From contig SBAT01000305.1 of the NCBI GenBank assembly GCA_005240105.1, forward strand, positions 1-8,160: a stretch of 8,160 nucleotides of DNA. The letters run 5' to 3'. Under the pieces are notes generated by a model. That model saw only the letters and a program-made list of their open reading frames with translations, made no database searches and was not told the origin of the DNA. Of the stretch, positions 1-6,410 are shown one piece after another (the first letter of the stretch is position 1; each line of letters opens with the position of its first letter). This DNA is from Chloroflexota bacterium. Its GTDB lineage: Bacteria; Cyanobacteriota; Vampirovibrionia; Obscuribacterales; Obscuribacteraceae. The position numbers were made by a program, and so were the translations under genes.

Positions 1-1717
1 AGCTTTTAACTTCCGGTAATCCAGGTAATGGTCCGCCCGGAGTAGGGTCAAAGGGCATCCATCCTACAGATGGAATGTACACTTCAGCCCAGGCGTGAGC
101 ATCACTCATTTTGACTTCCCATAGTCCGGTAAATGGATTGTATTCTCCCGGAGTGAAGCCCGTTACCAGTCGAGCCGGTATGCCTTGCGTGCGGCAGAGG
201 ACGACGAAGGCAGAGGCAAAGTGCTCGCAATAGCCTTCTTTTTGGTGGAACAAAAAGTCGGTTACCACATCTCGAGTTTCGTCAGTTGGAGGAATTTTTA
301 GGTTGTATTTGTAAGTCCGTTGCAGGTAGTAGTTGATGCGCTCTGCTTTGACGAAGGTGTTGCCCGAGTCGCCTACAATCTCCGCTGCTAATACCCTGAC
401 TTGATCGGGAAGACTGACTGGAACCCGCATGTAATTGGCGTATTTCTTGTTGACTCGGTCGCTGGCTTCTTCATCTAGTCCAGTCATCTTGCGCAATTGG
501 CTGATGTTGAAAGTAGGCACCAGAGAGAAGACCGTATACATAGTGTCATGTTCCATAACGGATGGGCTGCGCAGAGAGCCGTATTCATCGACGGCAATAG
601 TCCCTGATGGAAAGTAAAGTTGATAGGGAACGGCGGCAGCGAGAATGAGGTTGGGTTGATCTGATTCCAGGTAGAAAACCTGTCCGGTGTCTTGCGAGCG
701 AGTTCTTGCCGGGAGGGCTAAAAAGGGAAGCGATGAAAGTGAGATGGCTGAACTTTCCCCGGCTACTTTGGTGATAGTTGTATTTGGCCTACTCATCGTC
801 CAGCGGTGCCCATCGTATTTGTCGAAGGCCATGCCTCTCCAATAATGTCCTGCCCGGCTGCCGACCCGGACTACGACTTGGTCAGACAGCTGTCCCCGGT
901 AGTTCAAGTCCAGTTGTTGTGAAAAGCCATAGTAGGCTAAAGGATTAACTTCCAAGCTGCCATCGGCACGGCGATGGTGAGTTAAAAGTGGGTTGTAGAT
1001 GCGGTCTGAGCTAGGCAAACGCAGAGCGAACGGAAGTGATAGACGGATGTTATGCATAAGTCCAAGATTGAACTTTGGAATGGTGAGAAAGAGAGCGATG
1101 CTCAGCAAGGGAATGGAAGCAAGCATGGCCATCTTGGAATATTTGTTGGGCACCGACAGTCCAAAAAGCGTGTCTTTTCCGAGCATGCTTGTTGATTGAC
1201 TGGTTATCGTCTGTTCGGTTGAACGGGACAAGCAATCTAGATAAAACATATAGGTGCCAAATGCCATAAAGGCGATTACATAAAGTGCAAATGTAAGGTC
1301 ACGACTTAGAGTTGCTGCTGAGGTGACCAGTGTCAAACCGACAAGAGCAGAGACATTCAAGCTGCGTCTTGTAGGCAAATCGAAGCAGTGCAATGCTTGC
1401 AAGGCTATGAGCATGTTGGTTAACGGCTCTCTGGCATCAGCGACATTTAGTTTGATGCGATAGAGAATCTCTTCGATAAATGTGGCAAATACAACCAAAA
1501 TGCCGAGAATAATTGCCCACTTGATCCAAGTATTATTTTTGTGACGTCTAGTGTAGCTGACAAAACTGCCTATGATTGTGCCTGCAATTCCAAATAGAGT
1601 TAGACCAGGTGGTGTATTGGCAAGCTGGCTGGCGGCCAGAATTCCGACCATTGCCATAGCGGCAGTGATAGTCCTGAAACTAAGTGAATCTTCAATTGGT
1701 GATTTTGGCTGGCTCAT
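1..1717 (-). CDS. Transglutaminase-like membrane protein, TgpA type (DUF3488 + transglutaminase core), partial at C-terminus
   Basis: About 572 codons are readable without a stop before the frame leaves the left edge, so the C-terminus is missing. The first ~215 residues hold about five or six hydrophobic segments (roughly 16-33, 36-55, 64-84, 121-137, 141-160, 195-213), and a CFDLPTRRSL stretch near 111 resembles the DUF3488/TgpA N-terminal domain. A long extracytoplasmic-looking region follows, then a transglutaminase core with a full triad: Cys497 in GYCEHF, His541 in DAHAWAEVY and Asp557 in FDPTPG. Family members are membrane-anchored with the papain-like domain outside the membrane; the substrate is unknown, and many end in a DUF4129 tail that would lie beyond the window. 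It follows the DUF58 gene by 8 nt. ATG at 1717 is chosen, but an in-frame GTG at 1729 would give a 4-nt GTGA overlap with the DUF58 stop. Neither start has a strong Shine-Dalgarno. Confidence 0.9.
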   Translation of the reverse strand, partial: MSQPKSPIEDSLSFRTITAAMAMVGILAASQLANTPPGLTLFGIAGTIIGSFVSYTRRHKNNTWIKWAIILGILVVFATFIEEILYRIKLNVADAREPLTNMLIALQALHCFDLPTRRSLNVSALVGLTLVTSAATLSRDLTFALYVIAFMAFGTYMFYLDCLSRSTEQTITSQSTSMLGKDTLFGLSVPNKYSKMAMLASIPLLSIALFLTIPKFNLGLMHNIRLSLPFALRLPSSDRIYNPLLTHHRRADGSLEVNPLAYYGFSQQLDLNYRGQLSDQVVVRVGSRAGHYWRGMAFDKYDGHRWTMSRPNTTITKVAGESSAISLSSLPFLALPARTRSQDTGQVFYLESDQPNLILAAAVPYQLYFPSGTIAVDEYGSLRSPSVMEHDTMYTVFSLVPTFNISQLRKMTGLDEEASDRVNKKYANYMRVPVSLPDQVRVLAAEIVGDSGNTFVKAERINYYLQRTYKYNLKIPPTDETRDVVTDFLFHQKEGYCEHFASAFVVLCRTQGIPARLVTGFTPGEYNPFTGLWEVKMSDAHAWAEVYIPSVGWMPFDPTPGGPLPGLPEVKS

Positions 1718-1725
1718 TGAAGGTC

Positions 1726-2997
1726 TCACAAATTGGAGAGATCGTTGGCATTGAAAATAATTGAACGATTTGCCCGGTGAACAATGGTTGTCGATGAAAG
1801 TGTTGTGCTAATTGTTGGGCTTATTTGCTTATCGTTATCATCTTGCATACCCACTTCGATCAAGTAAGCGTTGTTTCTTGGTTGTTCTGCAAATCCGGCA
1901 GGACTGACCATCACGATAGTGCGTTCGCTATCGAAGGCCGTCCTTTCCAGTTCTCTTGGAGTTGGGGCGGATTTTACCTTCATCGGCATTATTCTTGCCA
2001 ATACCTCCATCTGTGCAGCCGGTCCTGGGGGCAGAGCCGGCAAGTTAAGTTCTTGATAGGCTTTTTCGGGAAGAATTGTTAGCTGTGGTGAGGTGCCAAG
2101 TTGTGTCCCTAATGCCAACATTGAAGCGCAGGCCGTCACGGCAAGCTCGAATTGAGCCTCTGATTGCCAGGGTGCTTGCAGATCAATGGCTACATCAAAC
2201 ATGGGCAGTCCTTCCGTCTCGTACTCGCGCACCATAAGTTGGCCCAGTTTGGCACTTGATCGCCAGTGGACATGTCTTGGGCTGTCTCCACGGACATACT
2301 CCCTTATCCCGCGAGTAAAAGTTGAAGCTCTAGTTGAGCGGTTGGCTCGTGAGGCTCCGGCAGCACCAGCGGCAGATGAGGGCAGCCGATAGAGGAAGAA
2401 TCCCTCAATAGGTACGGTGCGTGGATAGACGGTTATTATTTGTGTGCTTGCCGGAGTTATGTGCCGTTTGAACCAAACAAAACCTAGAGGAAAGCTTGTT
2501 TCTATTTCAACAGTACCTAGATTGAAGACGCCGCGCCTCAAATCTCTAATTACCCATGGTGCAGAAGTAGAATTGAGCAGAGTCTCGAGAAAGAGCGGCT
2601 TGTTGGAGAGTTTTCCGCCTGGAAATAAGTATTTGACACGTAGCCACTGTACTGGCACATGACGAGCAATTGCGGAGTGCAAGCCGAGGTGAATTGTGAT
2701 TACCATATTTTCGCCGGCTGTCGCCTTAGTGCCGGCAGTTTGATGCACGGAGATTACTTTCAGCGTGATTAAGGGCAAGATGCAGGACAGGATAACCGAT
2801 GCCAATACTGAGGCGCTCATCAGGTAAATCCAACCGCAACCAACGTTGCCGGCAATGAAAAATAGTGCTGAGGCAAGAGTAATCATGACAAAAAAGCGTA
2901 CCGAAGTCCGGTAGCTTATACGGTCGCCAGGTTTTGCTGGAGCCGTACTAAATGGGGACCGCAACCTGTTCAATGAGTTGATCAATGATTTCAGCAT
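1726..2997 (-). CDS. DUF58 domain membrane protein of a MoxR operon
   Basis: This 423-aa protein has two hydrophobic segments near the N-terminus (about 33-50 and 55-79), so a short hairpin probably anchors it, followed by a beta-rich region. The SFPLGFVWFKR stretch (168-178) matches the conserved 'PLGL' site of the family. The DUF58 signature lies at about 230-260, with IREYVRGDSPRHVHWRSSAK leading into LMVREYE. The remainder should be the von Willebrand A-like part. Members are usually encoded directly beside a MoxR ATPase and are thought to be its membrane partner; the molecular role is unknown. The start ATG lies inside the end of the moxR-type gene (50-nt overlap). It is supported by AAGG six bases upstream; TTG codons a few residues further in are weaker alternatives. 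The stop nearly abuts the transglutaminase gene, consistent with one transcript. Confidence 0.93.
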   Translation of the reverse strand: MLKSLINSLNRLRSPFSTAPAKPGDRISYRTSVRFFVMITLASALFFIAGNVGCGWIYLMSASVLASVILSCILPLITLKVISVHQTAGTKATAGENMVITIHLGLHSAIARHVPVQWLRVKYLFPGGKLSNKPLFLETLLNSTSAPWVIRDLRRGVFNLGTVEIETSFPLGFVWFKRHITPASTQIITVYPRTVPIEGFFLYRLPSSAAGAAGASRANRSTRASTFTRGIREYVRGDSPRHVHWRSSAKLGQLMVREYETEGLPMFDVAIDLQAPWQSEAQFELAVTACASMLALGTQLGTSPQLTILPEKAYQELNLPALPPGPAAQMEVLARIMPMKVKSAPTPRELERTAFDSERTIVMVSPAGFAEQPRNNAYLIEVGMQDDNDKQISPTISTTLSSTTIVHRANRSIIFNANDLSNL

Positions 2998-3895
2998 GAC
3001 TAACCTTGTTATCTCTTTGCCGAGGAATGATGCGGTGACCCAAAACAGATGGGGCTAGGAGTTTGACGTCGTCAGGTTTAACGAAATTACGGCCACTCAA
3101 GAGTGCGGTTGCTTGCGCTGCGCGCATTAGCAATTGGCTGCCACGAGGGCTTACGCCAAGAACGATATGAGCGTGGTGTCTGGTGGCATTTACGAGATCG
3201 ACGATGTAGCGTTGAATTGATTCGTCAACGAATACCCTATGCACTAGCCGCCTGACTTGCAATACTTCCTCTTGCGTTAAAACAGGTGTTGCCGCAAAAG
3301 CATCAGCCTGCAAGGTTTTTTCAAGCATCGCTACTTCTTCGTCCGGTTTCGGATATCCGAGCGACAGGCAGAGCATGAAACGGTCTATTTGAGCTTCAGG
3401 AAGTGGAAATGTACCGTGATACTCAATTGGGTTTTGCGTGGCGATGACGAAAAATAATTCCGGTAGTTCGCGCGTTTCACCATCGATGGTTACTTGCCTT
3501 TCTTCCATCGCTTCCAACAAGCTTGATTGTGTGCGTGGAGTTGCGCGGTTAATTTCGTCGGCTAGAAAAATGTTTGTAAAGATAGGTCCGGGCACGAAAT
3601 TAAATGTGCCTTCCTTCTGGCTGTAGATGCTAACACCGGAAATGTCCGAGGGCAGCAAATCAGGCGTGCACTGAACCCGGGTAAAGTTGGCAGCCACGGA
3701 ACGAGCCAGGGTCTTGGCCAATAGCGTCTTACCGACCCCAGGGACGTCTTCCAAAAGGACGTGACCGCCGGCTAGAAATGCCGTTACGGCAAGATGCACC
3801 GAGCGGGATTGCCCGACGAGCACCCTATTAATATTCGCCACAAGCTCGGCCAGTTTGGCATCGAGGTTCTTGGGCAATGTATCAGCTTGTGTCAT
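2948..3895 (-). CDS. MoxR-family AAA+ ATPase
   Basis: This 315-aa cytoplasmic AAA+ ATPase has the normal length for the MoxR family. Visible motifs in order are Walker A VPGVGKT (51-57, Lys56), Walker B IFLADEINR (109-117, Asp113/Glu114), sensor 1 ATQNP (152-156, Asn155) followed by GTFPLPEAQIDRF (161-173), and the sensor 2 SPRG (249-252). No catalytic residue appears lost. MoxR proteins act as chaperone-like remodelling factors, often for VWA- or DUF58-containing partners, and that partner is the next gene here. The ATG has GGAG seven bases upstream (3903-3906), a good ribosome binding site. It is the first gene of the left-hand minus-strand block and probably drives the ATP-dependent step of that system. 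The client is not identifiable from sequence. Confidence 0.96.
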   Translation of the reverse strand: MTQADTLPKNLDAKLAELVANINRVLVGQSRSVHLAVTAFLAGGHVLLEDVPGVGKTLLAKTLARSVAANFTRVQCTPDLLPSDISGVSIYSQKEGTFNFVPGPIFTNIFLADEINRATPRTQSSLLEAMEERQVTIDGETRELPELFFVIATQNPIEYHGTFPLPEAQIDRFMLCLSLGYPKPDEEVAMLEKTLQADAFAATPVLTQEEVLQVRRLVHRVFVDESIQRYIVDLVNATRHHAHIVLGVSPRGSQLLMRAAQATALLSGRNFVKPDDVKLLAPSVLGHRIIPRQRDNKVSHAEIIDQLIEQVAVPI

Positions 3896-3902
3896 ATATA
3901 TG

Positions 3903-4075
3903 CTCCGGTTTCGTTCAGCTCTGCTTCACTACACCTTCGCTTGCCTCCGGCAACCCTTCTTCGCTCCGCCGCGCATTGCTCCTCGCAACGCTTGCTACGC
4001 TTCTTGGGACCTGTTCTGACCTGCAAGCGCTAGCCTTTACCCCTACTGCGATTATGCCCGCCTCGCCGGGCAGTT
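3903..4075. repeat. Strand-asymmetric GC-rich intergenic segment with small hairpins, possible dispersed repeat
   Basis: This stretch between the MoxR gene and the plus-strand genes is strikingly pyrimidine-rich on the plus strand (purine-rich in the MoxR mRNA sense) and uses recurring words such as CTTCGCT (twice) and GCTTGC (twice). It contains TTGCC-TCC-GGCAA (3941-3953), GCATTGC-TCCTC-GCAACGC (3973-3991, a 7-bp stem with one G-U pair in minus-strand RNA) and TGCCCG-CCTCGC-CGGGCA (4055-4072). Short frames through it on either strand look like low-complexity translation and not protein. Its character suits a dispersed palindromic element or a structured leader. No second copy is in the window, so the repeat status is inferred. 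Confidence 0.4.
4055..4072. other. 6-bp GC hairpin in the presumed MoxR leader
   Basis: TGCCCG and CGGGCA form a perfect 6-bp stem around a 6-base loop (CCTCGC). No T-run follows on either strand, so a simple intrinsic terminator is not supported. It sits about 35 bases downstream of the candidate minus-strand promoter and could be part of a structured leader or of the surrounding repeat-like element. Confidence 0.35.
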
Positions 4076-4108
4076 AATCTCGAAATAAGGCAATGATGAA
4101 ATAGCTAA

Positions 4109-4139
4109 AATGTAAGGTCGTGTTAGACTTGAATGTCAA
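4109..4139 (-). promoter_or_regulatory. Candidate sigma-70-type promoter for the MoxR-DUF58-transglutaminase genes
   Basis: On the minus strand a perfect TTGACA (-35, positions 4139-4134) is followed after 19 bases by TACATT (-10-like, 4114-4109; four of six consensus positions). The spacing is longer than the usual 17, so strength is uncertain. The -35 overlaps the small dyad TTGA-ATG-TCAA (4129-4139), which could be an operator or chance. It would give a leader of about 200 nt before the MoxR start. Confidence 0.35.
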
Positions 4140-4164
4140 ATTGATCCAGTCACGTGAACAGTCC

Positions 4165-4313
4165 ATGGCGCTTACATTAGACTATCTGAAAAGATTGCAC
4201 GGCTGTACTTGGAGCAACGCATAGAACTGGGCTTTCCGCTAATGGCTGAATCAGCACGGCAGGTAGCTGTGGAAGCCCATAAAGAACGCTACTTGACGGA
4301 GAAGAAGAAGTAA
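4165..4313 (+). pseudogene. Frame-disrupted small ORF upstream of the nuclease-like gene
   Basis: An ATG at 4165 reads MALTLDYL and then meets a stop after 19 codons. The frame one base back reads on smoothly from about 4188 to the TAA at 4311 as EKIARLYLEQRIELGF... ending LTEKKK, a helical, charged, protein-like sequence with no good start of its own (the first in-frame ATG is 4242, giving 23 aa). Joining the two halves through a single base deletion near 4185-4188 would give about 50 residues. The next gene starts two bases after this stop, as in an operon, so this could be a decayed or sequencing-error-broken partner gene. A run of AAAA at the junction also makes ribosomal slippage conceivable. 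I do not recognise the family. Confidence 0.35.
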
Positions 4314-4315
4314 GC

Positions 4316-4621
4316 ATGGACTCTCTTGTGACAAAGTCTATAAATGGGGTGTCAATAAGGTTATCGGACGAACGCTGGAGCCACATAGTGGACGAACACT
4401 GTGAGCTGCAAGAGTTACACCAAGATATACTAAAGACAATTGAAAATCCCGCGAAAGTGCTTGCCGGCAGTAAAGGCGAACTTTTGGCAATTCGCGAAAC
4501 AGAAGCCGGCAAATGGCTGGTTGCAGTTTATCGCGAATTAGGAGAAGATGGATTTGTGATTACAGCCTTTATGACACGCAGGATCCAATCGTTATCTCGG
4601 AGAAGGCAAGTATGGCCATAG
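4316..4621 (+). CDS. Small nuclease-fold-like (PBECR/RelE-like) protein, putative toxin
   Basis: This 101-aa protein has no signal peptide or membrane segment. It contains IRLSDERWSHIVDEHCEL (about 14-31, with His23 and His28), a helix ending in ENP (43-45), then GELLAIR (54-60), KWLVAVYRE (66-74), DGFVITAF (78-85) and TRR, with a basic tail ending RRRQVWP. This order (His-containing helix, 'NP', strand, VVYRE-like strand, ITAF-T-R strand) resembles small bacterial proteins related to the PBECR/RelE-like ribonuclease fold. Enzymatic activity is inferred only. It starts two bases after the preceding small frame, with a weak GAAG-type ribosome binding site, and its last 10 bases overlap the DUF2283 gene. 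That overlap suggests a coupled toxin-antitoxin-type pair. The family assignment is from memory of sequence style, not a search. Confidence 0.72.
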   Translation: MDSLVTKSINGVSIRLSDERWSHIVDEHCELQELHQDILKTIENPAKVLAGSKGELLAIRETEAGKWLVAVYRELGEDGFVITAFMTRRIQSLSRRRQVWP

Positions 4622-4839
4622 GCAACATTGATGAGTACGTTAAATTGATTCCTGCCGTAAAGCACTCACCGCAGGGATATTTGTGGTCTTCCTATGATAC
4701 TGACGCGGATGTGCTCTACATCAACTTCAAAAAACCAAGCACAGCAACTGATAGTGAGTTGACGGACGATGACATCATCATTCGCTATGAAGGCACGGAA
4801 GTAATCGGGCTGACTATTCTCAACGCCAGCAAGCGTTAA
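4612..4839 (+). CDS. DUF2283 family protein, putative antitoxin partner
   Basis: This 75-aa protein has the DUF2283 signature: YDTDADVLYINF (28-39), then DSELTDDDIIIRY (47-59) and EVIGLTILNAS (63-73). DUF2283 proteins are small and beta-rich, and are often encoded next to small toxin-like proteins such as DUF4258; no biochemical role is established. The ATG at 4612 is chosen because GGAGAAGG (4599-4606) sits five bases upstream. A longer frame from 4513 runs through the preceding gene and adds residues that do not belong to the family. The start overlaps the end of the nuclease-like gene by 10 bases, so the two are very likely co-translated. The acidic centre would suit an antitoxin binding the basic tail of its neighbour, which is inference. 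Confidence 0.85.
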   Translation: MAIGNIDEYVKLIPAVKHSPQGYLWSSYDTDADVLYINFKKPSTATDSELTDDDIIIRYEGTEVIGLTILNASKR

Positions 4840-4854
4840 AATCCTACGTGGATT
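4840..4854. other. Small hairpin after the DUF2283 stop
   Basis: AATCC-TACGT-GGATT forms a 5-bp stem directly after the stop codon. There is no clean T-run, and the stem is short and AT-containing, so a terminator is only a weak possibility. Confidence 0.2.
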
Positions 4855-4889
4855 AGTCCTGATTTAAAAATTTCGAATTTGAGGTGCGC

Positions 4890-5147
4890 TTGGGACACAG
4901 CTTAGATAAGTTGGAAGCCCTTACCAGACTAAGTGACTTTGTGGTCACGACTGCTTGTTTCGTGTTGTCCGGAATATTGTTGATTAGTGCCCTGGTTTAC
5001 TTAGTTAGATGGAAGAATCGAAAAATCAGTGTTCGTTTGCTTGTTGCATCCGGTATAGCAATTTTGGCTGGAATGGAATGCCACATGCTATTTTCTTGGC
5101 TCGAGTCGGAGGTTAAAACGACAAACAGAACGTCGTGTTGGTTCTAA
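4890..5147 (+). CDS. Small two-helix membrane protein, unknown function
   Basis: This frame encodes about 85 residues with two hydrophobic stretches (about 17-39 and 49-70) separated by a basic loop (RWKNRKISVR), the pattern of a small inner-membrane protein with a positive-inside loop. The C-terminus is short, polar and lysine/threonine-containing. TTG at 4890 is preferred because GAGG (4881-4884) lies five bases upstream; a GTG at 4884 in the same frame would lack room for a binding site. It lies about 50 bases after the DUF2283 gene on the same strand and faces the histidine kinase gene across a 62-bp gap. No family is recognised. The hydrophobic pattern argues for a real gene, but the non-ATG start and lack of a known relative keep confidence modest. 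Confidence 0.45.
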   Translation: MGHSLDKLEALTRLSDFVVTTACFVLSGILLISALVYLVRWKNRKISVRLLVASGIAILAGMECHMLFSWLESEVKTTNRTSCWF

Positions 5148-5209
5148 TTATCAGTTGGAATTTTATAGAATTGGAAAGGCTGCTGGGCGCATGTAGGGTT
5201 GAGCTAGGA

Positions 5210-6406
5210 CTATAATGGTAGCTCTACAAAAAAGCTTGTCCCTTTGTTTTCTTCGCTGGCGCAAGTTAATTTGCCGCCGTGCATGTCTAGTAAGAGACGA
5301 CATAGGTGTAGTCCGACGCCGGTGGAGGTTGTGCCGGATCTAAGCCGGCTGGCAACAACTGTTGGATCGAATAGCTTATCTAATTTGTCCGCAGGTATTC
5401 CTGGACCCTCGTCGGCAACCTCAATCTCTACCACATTTTGACGTCTTTTGGCATTTATAGTAACGGTCTGTCCAGTGTCACTTACATGGATAGCGTTTTG
5501 AACCAGATTGTGGAACACCTGCTGCAGCGCCGGCAAGACGCCTCTCAATTCAGGCAATCCTGACTCTATGTTTTGGACGATATTAACGCCTACATTTAAA
5601 GCGTGTTGCTTGTTGAGTTCAATGACTGAATTTAGCAAGTCGGGCAGTGCCACTGGATTAAAAGCATCAGGTGAGTTTAAAAGTTCCGAGCGACACAGCT
5701 CAACCAGCGTTGAAGCTAGTTCTAGATATTTGAAATTTCCGGACACTTGCTCCGACAACATTTCTCGCACTTCCGGTTTGAGGCTGTCGCTCAATTCGTC
5801 CGCCAGTATTTCTAGAACACCGGACTCGGCGATGAGGTGGTTTTTTAGGTCGTGTGTAATTAAGGTGGCTAGGGCATCTCTTTGATGTTTTAGCTTTACG
5901 GAGTTACTAATGTCTTGCAGTATGCTGACACCACCGATGATTTCACCATTGTCGTTTCTTATAGGCGAGGCCATTGTCCTCACCCAGATGCCTTCCGGCG
6001 GCAAATGAGGACTGGAAACAAAACCAATTATTTCGTTTGCCCGCCCTTCAGTTAGGGCGATATGCATTGGTTCCTCTTCCTCTGAAAGTGGCGTCCGACC
6101 ATCCGATTTGAAACGCTTGTAGCGCTTTCGCAACTCGGTCTCCGATAATTGGGCAATTTCCCAGCCGGCAATTCTAATTGCCGCCTGGTTGGCTAGAAGA
6201 ATAGTTCTGTCTGCATTAACGACAATTAGACCGTCGCCAACTGAGTCTAATATGGTAGTTAAAAAACGCGCGTGAGAATCAGCAGACTCACGTGATTGCA
6301 GTAGGCTGTCGATATATTTTCTTGTCAGTAATTGCAGGTCATGCATGGCCCGGTATATTTTGTCCGGATCCTCTGCGGTGTTGTTGAAGGTTGCCTCTGT
6401 ATCCAT
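5210..6406 (-). CDS. Soluble PAS-domain sensor histidine kinase
   Basis: This 398-aa protein has no membrane segment, so it is probably cytosolic. A helical N-terminus (about 15-48) leads into a PAS domain (about 48-170, with ILDSVGDGLIVVNADRTILL and a closing GGVSILQDIS). The dimerisation/phosphoacceptor helix carries THDLKNHL with His185; the DxxN after it (Asp186, Asn189) fits the phosphatase motif of two-component kinases, though the usual Pro after it is His190. The ATPase domain shows the N box HNLVQNAI (Asn300, Asn304), G1 DEGPGIP (332-338) and G2 GVGLHLC (363-369). All catalytic boxes look intact. The start ATG follows the lysC stop by 4 bases and has AAAAGGA (6414-6420) as ribosome binding site inside the end of lysC. 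No response regulator is in the window, so its partner and signal are unknown. Confidence 0.95.
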   Translation of the reverse strand: MDTEATFNNTAEDPDKIYRAMHDLQLLTRKYIDSLLQSRESADSHARFLTTILDSVGDGLIVVNADRTILLANQAAIRIAGWEIAQLSETELRKRYKRFKSDGRTPLSEEEEPMHIALTEGRANEIIGFVSSPHLPPEGIWVRTMASPIRNDNGEIIGGVSILQDISNSVKLKHQRDALATLITHDLKNHLIAESGVLEILADELSDSLKPEVREMLSEQVSGNFKYLELASTLVELCRSELLNSPDAFNPVALPDLLNSVIELNKQHALNVGVNIVQNIESGLPELRGVLPALQQVFHNLVQNAIHVSDTGQTVTINAKRRQNVVEIEVADEGPGIPADKLDKLFDPTVVASRLRSGTTSTGVGLHLCRLLLDMHGGKLTCASEENKGTSFFVELPL

Positions 6407-6410
6407 GTGG

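Noticed and set aside
999..1235. Short frames on both strands inside the transglutaminase gene
   Set aside because: They lie within the long continuous frame of the membrane transglutaminase and have no supporting motifs.
1825..2662. Several plus-strand frames of 61-85 aa
   Set aside because: All are antisense to the DUF58 gene and show no protein-like features.
3794..4077. Small plus-strand frames over the MoxR start and the intergenic segment
   Set aside because: They overlap the start of the MoxR gene and otherwise translate low-complexity repeat-like DNA; no ribosome binding site or domain.
4177..4512. 111-aa minus-strand open frame
   Set aside because: Antisense to the nuclease-like gene and low-complexity serine-rich; the plus-strand product has clear family-like features.
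4513..4611. Longer start for the DUF2283 protein
   Set aside because: The extra 33 residues read out of frame through the preceding gene, and GGAGAAGG is placed correctly for ATG 4612 instead.
5148..5209. Possible terminator between the convergent small membrane protein and histidine kinase genes
   Set aside because: Only an AATT-type 4-bp dyad is visible, with no GC stem or T-run.
5508..5885. 125-aa plus-strand open frame
   Set aside because: It lies antisense within the histidine kinase, whose frame carries all catalytic boxes. The plus frame is serine-rich with no recognisable domain.
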